Below are positions 1 through 9,900 of a stretch of 10,200 bases of DNA, piece by piece. The notes beneath the pieces are model-generated. The model had not been told where the DNA came from and made no database searches. It saw only the letters and a list, made by a program, of their open reading frames with translations. Every line of letters begins with the position of its first letter. The stretch's first letter is position 1. Position numbers and translations under genes: made by a program. Source of the stretch: an uncultured Candidatus Saccharibacteria bacterium (lineage in GTDB: Bacteria; Patescibacteria; Saccharimonadia; Saccharimonadales; JACDBH01); assembly GCA_946479835.1 (NCBI GenBank), contig CAMLHD010000028.1, positions 1-10,200 on the forward strand. Reading direction: 5' to 3'.

Positions 1-2415
<2,415 letters not shown>

Positions 2416-2416
<1 letters not shown>

Positions 2417-5400
2417 TACGCTTCCTCCTCTTCATTAGAGTCTGTTTCTGAATCCTCTGCCGAAACCGGTACGGTTTCTTCCGGCAGTTCATCATCTACT
2501 TGTACGGTTACGAATTCGTTCTCGATTACGTCTTCGGTTACGTCAATGCCGTTGATCAGATCAACCGGGGCCTCGATTTCGGCCACGTGAGCGGCTTCGT
2601 CCTTGATGTTGCTGGCCAGGACTTCTTCGGCATCGATGGTCTTATTCTCGGATGTGTCTAATAGGTCAACCTTAAGGCCAAGGCCTTGCAGTTCCTTGAC
2701 GAGCACGTTGAAGCTCTCCGGAACCTTAGGACCGATGATCTCGGTGCCTTTGATGATGGACTCGTAAGCCTTGCTGCGTCCGTAGACATCGTCGGACTTG
2801 ATGGTCAGCATTTCCTGCAAGGTGTTGCTGGCGCCGTAAGCTTCGAGCGCCCAGACTTCCATTTCTCCAAACCGCTGGCCGCCGTTTTGGGCTTTACCGC
2901 CCAAAGGCTGCTGGGTGACCATGGTGTACGGACCAGTGGAGCGGGCGTGGATCTTGTCGGTGACCATATGGTTGAGCTTTATCATGTACATTGAGCCGAC
3001 GGTAGTGCGCTCCTTGAAAGCGTCGCCGGTGCGGCCGTCGAACAATTGCTGCTTGCCGTCTTCCGGCAGGCCGGCTTCTTTAAGCAGGCTCTGGATCTTT
3101 TCGATCGGTACGCCGTTGAAGCTTGGGCTGGCTACTTTCATGCCTAAACTGCGGGCAGCCATGCCAAGGTGGGTTTCAAACAGCTGGCCGATGTTCATAC
3201 GGGATGGAATACCAAGCGGGTTAAGGATGATGTCGATCGGCGTGCCGTCTGATGTAAACGGCATGTCTTCTTCAGGCAAAATACGGGCGATGACGCCCTT
3301 GTTGCCATGGCGGCCGCCGAGCTTGTCGCCAACCTGGATCTTGCGCATCTGGGCTACGAAAACCTGGATCTGCATGATGACGCCGGCCTTAAGTTCGTGG
3401 CCGTTGGCGCGACTGAAGACTTTGACGCCCACGACTTTGCCGTGTTTGCCGTTGCTCATGCGCTGGGAGGTGTCGCGGACTTCTTTGGCTTTTTCGCCGA
3501 ATATAGCGCGCAGCAGGCGCTCTTCTGAGCTCAGTTCCTGCTCGCCCTTAGGGGTGATCTTGCCGACCAGGATGTCGCCGGGATGGACCTCGGCGCCGAT
3601 GCGTACGATGCCTTCTTCGTCCAGGTGACGCAGAGCGTCTTCCGATACGTTAGGAATGTCACGGGTAACGATTTCTGGACCCAGCTTGGTTTCGCGGACT
3701 TCGGTCATGTAGTCGACGATGGTGACGGAAGTCAGGGTATCGTCTTCTACCAGGCGGCGCGAAACGATGATGGCGTCTTCGAAGTTGTAGCCGCTCCATG
3801 GCATGAAGGCCACTAATAGGTCCTTGCCAAGCGCCAGCTCGCCGCCGGCTACCGACATGCCTTCGATCAGCACGTCGCCTGTCTTGACTTTATCGCCGGT
3901 GTTGACGACGACCTTCTGGTTGATTGAGGTGCCTTCGTTGGAACGTACAAAATGCTGCGGCAGGTAGGTCTTGGAGCCTTCTTTGTATTTGACGGTTACG
4001 GATTCGCCGGAGGCGGCGGTAACTTCACCGTTAGATTCGGCGACGATCAGCTGGCCGGTGTTGCGCGCAGCTGTGCCTTCCATGCCGGTGCCGACGATCG
4101 GGCTCTCAGGAGCGATCAGCGGAACGGCTTGGCGCTGCTGGTTGGAGCCCATTAGCGAACGGTAAACGTAGTTCTTTTCAATGAACGGAATCAGGCCGGC
4201 GCTTGAACCGATAACTTGGCGGCGGGCGGCATCTATATATGTAACGTCGTCGGCATCAACCTCGGTGGACTGGAGATACTTGCGGGCCGAGACGCGCTCG
4301 TCTACGAAATAACCCTTGTCATCGAACTCGGAGTCGGAGCTGGCGATGATGGCGCGCTCTTCTTCGGAAGCGTCCAAAAAGACTACTTCAGAGGAAACAC
4401 AGGCACGCACCGGCCAGGTAACTTGTTCTTTTACGGCGGCCAAGGCCTTAGCATCAGTTGCGGAAATGGTCTTGCCGGCTTTGACTATGATTTTGCCTTT
4501 TTCGTTTTCTAAGTCGACACGAGCAATGTGGCCGGCAGCGTCTTTGGCTGTAACAGCGTTGATTACTCGGCGGTAAGGAGTCTCGACAAAGCCGTATTCG
4601 TTGATACGGGCGTAGCTGGCTAGGTTTAGTACCAGGCCGATGTTGGCGCCTTCAGGCGTTTCTACCGGGCAGATGCGGCCGTAGTGTGTAGCGTGGGCAT
4701 CACGGACTTCGAAGCCGGCACGCTCGCGGGACAGACCACCGGGGCCCATCGAGCTTAGGCGGCGCTTGTGCGCGAGCTCAGAAAGCGGGTTGATCTGATC
4801 CATGAACTGGGACAGCTGAGAGCTGGCAAAGAATTCGCGCACGGCGGCTACGATTGGGCGGGCGTTGATCAGCTGTGAAGGCGTAACAGTTTCGATCTCG
4901 GACATAGACATGCGGTCTTTGGCGTTGCGCTCCATCCTAAGCAACCCGATGCGGAATTGGCGCTGGACCAGTTCGCCGACCAACTTGACGCGGCGGTTGG
5001 CCAAGCTGTCGATGTCGTCGGCTGGTTCCTGGGTGTTATTAAGGCGGATGATCTCGCTGATGATAGCGATCAGATCCTCCAGGCGCATAACGCGGTTTTC
5101 GGCCGTGTTGGGAATATCGATATCCAGACGCTTGTTGATCTTGTAGCGGCCGACACGGCTAAAATCAAAGCGCTTGTAGTTGTAGAACATGTTTTCCAGC
5201 AAAGAACGGGCGTTGTCTACAGTGGCCAAGTCGCCGGGGCGAAGACGGCGGTAGACTTCGATCAGAGCTTCGGAAGAACCGTGGGACGGGTCTTTCTCTA
5301 ATGTAGTAGTGATGAAGCTTTGCTTGCCTTGGTCGACATGCTTGAAAGCGTCGCGGATCTGGGTTTCGGTCATGCCCAAGGCTTTAAGCAGCGTGGTGAC

Positions 5401-5979
5401 GGCGATCTTACGCTTGCGGTCGATCTTGACATACATGGCGCCGGCGGCGGCGGTTTCGAATTCCAGCCAGGCTCCGCGGCCAGGGATAACCTTGGCGCCA
5501 TAAGTAAAGCGGCCGGCATGCGCTTCCCTTGTAAAGAAAACGCCAGCTGAACGGATCAGCTGGCTGACAACTACGCGTTCGGCGCCGTTAATCACGAAAG
5601 TACCGCGCTCGGTCATCCACGGGTAGTCGCCCAGGTAGATTTCCTGGTCTTTGACTTCGCCGGTAACTTTGTTTGTCAGCTCAACTACGGCCTTAAGAGG
5701 CGCTTCGTACGAGATGTTGTTCTCGCGAGCTTCGGATTCGGACATCTTGGGGTCTTCGAAATGATAACCCTTGAAGCGAAGCGACAGCTTGGTTCCGGTG
5801 TAGTCGTCTACCGGGCTGACTTCGGCAAGCAGCTCGCCCAAGCCTTCGTCGACGAACCACTGGAACGATTTGTTCTGGTGATCGACCAGATTAGGCAGAT
5901 CTAAAATTTCATCTGCGTTTGTAAAATAGACGCGCTTGCTGCTAACGCCTTTCGAGGTCTTTATAGTTGCTTTTGCCAT
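2416..5979 (-). CDS. rpoB: DNA-directed RNA polymerase subunit beta
   Basis: The beta subunit of RNA polymerase, complete at 1187 residues (E. coli has 1342; the large E. coli insertions are absent). The start is the ATG at 5979 (MAKATIK). A TTG 36 nt upstream keeps the frame open but lies inside a hairpin, whereas GGGAG sits 10 nt before this ATG. Landmarks: lobe motifs RGTFVINGAERVVVSQLIRS; the rifampicin region FMDQINPLSELAHKRRLSSM (392-411); CPVETPEGANIG; MGSNQQRQAVP (610 onward); FMPWSGYNFEDAIIVS; and GDKLGGRHGNKG (884-895), whose K886 and K894 match catalytic E. coli K1065 and K1073. Oddities: an insertion of about 50 residues (477-527) after ETPYRRV; NYVY (603-606) in place of DDAN; and a 79-residue C-terminal tail (1109-1187) with 27 acidic and only 2 Lys residues. 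It is transcribed with rpoC, probably from a promoter about 200 nt upstream. Confidence 0.98.
2424..2429 (-). promoter_or_regulatory. Ribosome binding site of rpoC
   Basis: A perfect AGGAGG lies 7 nt upstream of the rpoC ATG. It falls inside the last rpoB codons (GAA GAG GAG GAA GCG TAA), so the Glu-rich end of RpoB and the rpoC Shine-Dalgarno are the same bases. Together with the TAATG stop/start overlap this points to translational coupling of the two subunits. Confidence 0.9.
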
Positions 5980-5989
5980 TAAAGCACTG

Positions 5990-5994
5990 CTCCC
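5990..5994 (-). promoter_or_regulatory. Ribosome binding site of rpoB
   Basis: GGGAG lies 10 nt before the ATG at 5979. The spacing is slightly long but it is the only purine-rich core nearby, and it supports this start over the upstream in-frame TTG. It lies in the 8-mer GTGGGAGC, which also occurs before the small upstream ORF (6163-6170). Confidence 0.6.
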
Positions 5995-6010
5995 ACGTGT
6001 ATTTACCGCT

Positions 6011-6041
6011 AACAAGCCGCCACTAAATAGGCGGACTTGTT
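6011..6041 (-). promoter_or_regulatory. Hairpin in the rpoB mRNA leader
   Basis: AACAAG and CCGCC (6011-6021 on the plus strand) pair with GGCGG and CTTGTT (6030-6041). This gives an 11-bp stem with one bulged base and an 8-nt AT-rich loop. In the minus-strand transcript it ends about 16 nt before the rpoB Shine-Dalgarno. No U-run follows, so it does not look like an intrinsic terminator. It may be a protein-binding or mRNA-stability element; its function is not known. Confidence 0.6.
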
Positions 6042-6089
6042 CAACGAGATTGATAATAAATTTGTTTTATCTAGATTTGGGTTAGAGTT

Positions 6090-6099
6090 TTCGGCCGAA
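6090..6099. repeat. 10-bp perfect palindrome in the rpoB leader
   Basis: TTCGGCCGAA reads the same on both strands. It lies inside the predicted transcribed leader, about 80-90 nt downstream of the predicted start site and just after the stop of the candidate leader ORF. As RNA it could only make a very short stem, so if functional it would more likely be a DNA site. It could be chance. Confidence 0.25.
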
Positions 6100-6101
6100 G
6101 A

Positions 6102-6158
6102 TTACTGGTTGCTTGGCATTTTTGGTGGCTTTGCTTTTTTGGCAAATGATAATTCCAC
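6102..6158 (-). CDS. Candidate 18-codon leader ORF upstream of rpoB
   Basis: A GTG start preceded by GGGAG at 5-nt spacing opens an 18-codon frame, MELSFAKKAKPPKMPSNQ, ending in TAA. It lies wholly inside the predicted rpoB leader. The peptide is basic (four Lys) and contains a Pro-Pro-Lys step, a kind of motif known to slow ribosomes lacking EF-P. Its Shine-Dalgarno lies in the same 8-mer (GTGGGAGC) found before rpoB. I do not recognise the peptide. An ORF this short can arise by chance; only conservation or ribosome profiling would make it convincing. Confidence 0.25.
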   Translation of the reverse strand: MELSFAKKAKPPKMPSNQ

Positions 6159-6186
6159 AGCAGCTCCCACACTACTTCTGAAAACT

Positions 6187-6216
6187 AGTTTAACCTGAAG
6201 AATGAGTTAAAGTCAA
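6187..6216 (-). promoter_or_regulatory. Sigma-70-type promoter for rpoBC
   Basis: On the minus strand a -35 box TTGACT (6211-6216, 5 of 6 matches to consensus) is followed after 18 nt by TAAACT (6187-6192, 4 of 6). It starts just 4 nt after the stop of the 221-residue gene, the position expected for an independent rpoBC promoter. It predicts a start near 6180 and a leader of about 200 nt. No terminator is visible ahead of it, so read-through from upstream is possible. Confidence 0.6.
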
Positions 6217-6220
6217 CCTT

Positions 6221-6886
6221 TTATTGAACAGTCTCTTGGCCTTGAGGAAGGGCATCGGGACCGGCCAAATACATCTGGCCGTAACGGATGGGCGCGTATT
6301 TGAGTTCGCCGTCATCCCAGCCGCCATAGCCGTTGCCTGGCTTTGGCGTAAAGCCAGAGTCTTTTATGGCATTATGCACGTCATCATAGCTGCCTACTTC
6401 CAGTGTCCAGCCCGGATTTGCATCTGTACCTGGGTTTGTCCGCACTAATTCGCTATAGACCGGTAATAAATGATCGTATTGATCATGGCCGATAGCAACC
6501 CAGGCGGCTATGTTTGGGCCTTGCACTATATTTTTAGGATCATGAGTTAGGCGCCGCACCAAGGCTGCCGGCAGCGGCAAACGGGAACGGTAAGCCGTTA
6601 GGTTTTTGACTACAGTTGCCATTCCTAAGAGTGCCAGCGATTTCTCAGAGGTATCAAGTAAGTAATAAGTCTCGAGATTTCCTTGTTCAACTTCGCGGCG
6701 CGCTCGGCTTAGGTTGGTAATTGAGCGTCTTGGATCGCGGCCATGACGTTTCAGTACGCCATGAAAACCACGTATTTGCAGCATGGTCTTGGTAGCTGAT
6801 TGGTTGGCTAGATCATAAAGCTGACCGCCAAAAACTGCTTCGTGATGACCCGGCACTTCCGAAATAGGCACTAGTTCAACTGACAT
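6221..6886 (-). CDS. Hypothetical protein, possible degenerate GNAT fold
   Basis: 221 residues, ATG to TAA; not recognised as a named family. No signal peptide or membrane segment is visible, so it is probably cytoplasmic. The predicted secondary-structure order resembles a GNAT acetyltransferase: strand at the N-terminus (MSVELVPIS), a helical Arg-rich region (about 40-68), a strand pair YYLLDTSEKSLALLGMATVV (74-93), strand NIAAWVAIG (125-133), helix DHLLPVYSELVR (138-149), strand WTLEVGS (160-166), helix DVHNAIKDSGF (169-179), then a last hairpin. The acetyl-CoA loop Q/R-x-x-G-x-G/A expected after the central strand is not there (GHDQYDH instead), so catalysis is doubtful. There is no Shine-Dalgarno, and a -10-like box lies 8 nt before the ATG. 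It sits between the giant repeat protein gene (50-nt gap) and the rpoB promoter, with no evident functional link to either. Confidence 0.85.
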   Translation of the reverse strand: MSVELVPISEVPGHHEAVFGGQLYDLANQSATKTMLQIRGFHGVLKRHGRDPRRSITNLSRARREVEQGNLETYYLLDTSEKSLALLGMATVVKNLTAYRSRLPLPAALVRRLTHDPKNIVQGPNIAAWVAIGHDQYDHLLPVYSELVRTNPGTDANPGWTLEVGSYDDVHNAIKDSGFTPKPGNGYGGWDDGELKYAPIRYGQMYLAGPDALPQGQETVQ

Positions 6887-6894
6887 AATTCAAG

Positions 6895-6900
6895 ACTATA
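6895..6900 (-). promoter_or_regulatory. Possible -10 box for a leaderless mRNA
   Basis: TATAGT (5 of 6 to consensus) on the minus strand ends 8 nt before the ATG of the 221-residue gene. Transcription would start about 1-3 nt before the ATG, giving a leaderless message, which agrees with the lack of a Shine-Dalgarno. No good -35 box is seen at 16-18 nt. The box sits within a 5-bp inverted repeat, CAAGA/TCTTG (6891-6905). The rest of the 50-nt gap (6887-6936) shows no clear terminator. Confidence 0.35.
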
Positions 6901-6936
6901 TCTTGCCTGCGCAATTGCAAGCTTGAGCGTTTTTGT

Positions 6937-9900
6937 TTAGCGCGGCTCGGTCAGGAACGGCTGCAACAGTGAGCGGTTGAAGATGCGGCCGTGACGTAGC
7001 TGCTGGTTCTGCTGAATGGCCTTGAGAGAGTCGGTTTTGAAAGTAATTGAGGCTGACGCATTCTGTACCTGGTAGACACGGATATATACATAGTAGTTGC
7101 TGCCGTCGGCTTCGAAGTATTCGCTGGCCGTGCCGGACGGGATGCCAGACAGTACGCAAGCAGATGTGCAGTCTGACGAGGAAGAGTTAGTGTTCACGTT
7201 TTCCCATAAGTTGGTAGTGCCGAAACGATAAGCCTGAATCACTATGTCGCCAGCTGAGCCGCTGGTATTGGGCGCAAAGTTAGTGGTGCCTGCCCATGTA
7301 AGCGTCGGCAAAGTCAGGTTGTTGTCGAACCGGGCCCGCATCGTATATACGGGACGTTCATCCGCCTGCGCAGTTATTGAATCGTACTGACCGTCTTCGG
7401 TAGTAGTTCCGCATAGACCTAAGAAGTACGACGCGCCGCTGCAGTTCGTACCGGAAGAGGCGGCGGCCTTGCCACTGCTAAGCATAAAGCGGCCATAAGA
7501 AGTTCTGCCATTTCTTGAAGAAGCCGTACCGGATGACTGATAGATGGGCCGGTTCAAATTGCCCTTGTGGCTTGCCATTCGTAGGGCGGCTGTTGTCGGA
7601 TTATAAGATGCTACGATAGCATTCCCGGATTGGTCGAAAGCTATACTGGAGTAATCACCAACGCCCGTGCCGGCATCAACCCTGCTGCATGTCCAGGCGC
7701 TGGAACCGCCAGTGCCACAGCCCGAACCGCCGGAGCCCACATAACGGGCAACACCCAAATAACTTACGTCAAGATAGCTTATGTATGCAGTGCCGTCAGG
7801 ACTGAAGGCTATAGACGCATGCTGTCCAAAGGTCTGCGAAGCGTCATCATGCACCGCGGTGCAGTTCCAGGCATCCGACCCGCCCGTATTGTCGCAGTTG
7901 CCGCCAGAGCCTACGTATTGGGCAACTTTTAAGCTGAAGTTGGTGCCGTCGTAGTAGCTTATCCAGGGGACATTATTCGCATCAAAGGCAATCGAGTTGT
8001 AAGCACCAACCGTACCCGTCCCATCCACGACCGTACAGTCCCAAATATCCGATCCCGACCCGGCATCGCAATTGCCATCTGTACCCACAAACTTTGCGAC
8101 TTTTAGATTAGCGCTAGTACCTTCATGATAACTGACCCAAATGTTGCCGTAATTATCTGTGGCAATGGAGGAGTTGGGCCCAGAACCGGCAAAATCAACA
8201 AAGATCGACAAAACTACGTCTTCCGAGCTAACCCTATAGGCATTAAACAGCAGGTTGTTCGTATCGTAAGCGCTGATCCACGCATTGCCAGCCTTATCAA
8301 AGGTTATGGAGCTGGAAGTAGTGGCTATGAAGGGTTCCACAGATATGCACTTCCATGCGCTGGAACCGGAAGTGCCGCAGCCGGTGCCGCCCGAGCCGAC
8401 GTATTTGGCGACTTTTAAGCTCCCCGCGTCATCGTAGCTAATATAAGGTACCCCGGCAGGGCTGAAGGCTATGGAAGTGTAACGGCCAGAGTCGTCAGTA
8501 TCATTATCTACGGTGGTACAGGTCCAAGCACCAGTCCCTAAACCACCGCAACCGGAACCTCCGGAGCCCACGTATTGAGCTACCATCAAGCTTGTAGCCG
8601 TAGCGTCGTAGTAGCTCACATAGGGCACTCCAGCAGGACTGACTGCAAGTGCCGAGTACTGCCCCGTGTCATCTGAATCCCCGTCTATGTATTCGCAGCC
8701 CCAGGCCGTATCCGTGCAGTTGGGCATGGCTATTATCGAATCTTTGCTGACTATTTGAGTCGTCGTATGTTTGGCATCGTCTTCTGTTACCAGGGTCGGA
8801 TAACTTTCTATGGCGATGGGGCCGCGCCATTTGCCTCTTGACTGGGCAATGGCATCATCGGTAGCGATTATGAAGCGGTAAGTGGTATTGATTTGGGCCT
8901 GGGTCGTATCTATGGTCCATGCTACTTCCGTGCACTGAGCAGTGCTCGATCCATCTGCGATACTTAGGCCGCTGCCTTCTTCGGCCTGGAAGACTTTGCC
9001 GTTGTTCCAGGTGCCGGAAGTTATGCAGTCGGCATCGTCCCGGTTAGCAGAGTTATCGTAAGCAGTCATGTCGGCATGCGATGTAGTAAGCGAAGCGGAA
9101 CCGCCATAGCCTGGTACCGCCGTTATTTCTCCGGCCCTGTCCGCTAAGCGGGCTACGAGTAAATTTTCGTTGAGGGAGTCAAAGAAACCCACCCATGGAT
9201 TGCCATCAGGGTCGAAGGCTAAGGATGTCCTGAAGCCTACACTGGTGTTGCTAACACTTACGCAGGTCCAGGCCGAACTGCTACAACCGCTGCCACTGGA
9301 GCCGACGTAGCGGGCGACTTTAAGGAAAGCCGGGCCTTGATAGCTTATCCACGCGGTTCCCGAAGGATCGAAGGCTATCGAGCTGACCTGGCCGACCGTA
9401 CCGCTGCTCTCAACGGTAGTGCACTGCCAGGCTGTGTTCGTACAAGAGCCGCTAGAGCCGACATAGCGAGCGACTTTTAGATCAAACCCGGTTGATATGG
9501 TGGAGTTGTAATAACTTACCCATGGATTGCCTGCGGAATCAAAGGCTAAAGAAGTATACTGGCCGACATCACCGACAATATTATCAATTGTCGAACAATT
9601 CCAGGCGTCAGAACCGCCAGTATTGTCGCAGTTGCCGCCACTGGTTACATAATTAACAATCTTTAAGTTGGTGTTTGTAGCGTCATAGTAGCTTACCCAA
9701 GGGTTGCCGGAAGGATCGAAGGCCAAGGAAGTATGTGTGCCGACGGAGTTATCATTATCTACTGTCGTACAAGTCCAGGTAGCTCCTATATCACAGCCTG
9801 TACCACCTGCACCTACGTATTGAGCGACCATAAGGGACGTATTAGCAGTATCGTAATAGCTGATATAGGGGTTGCTATTGGCGCCGAATGCTATGGAGAT

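Noticed and set aside
2915..3628. 237-codon plus-strand ORF opposite rpoB, and several shorter ones up to 5550
   Set aside because: The opposite frame encodes unmistakable RpoB motifs throughout, and these products look like antisense translations without any recognisable domain.
5980..6015. Longer rpoB start at an upstream in-frame TTG (12 extra residues)
   Set aside because: It has no Shine-Dalgarno and starts inside the stem of the leader hairpin, and conserved RpoB N-termini fit the ATG at 5979.
6011..6041. Leader hairpin as an intrinsic terminator or attenuator
   Set aside because: No U-rich tract follows it in the transcribed direction, and the stem is not followed by a pause-like sequence.
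6053..6058. TATTAT as a second rpoB -10 box
   Set aside because: No -35 match at 16-18 nt and no extended -10 TG. The region is simply AT-rich.
6896..7159. 87-codon minus-strand ORF overlapping the end of the repeat protein gene
   Set aside because: It is out of frame with the repeat protein, whose open frame and domain pattern continue to TAA at 6937. It has no separate coding signs.
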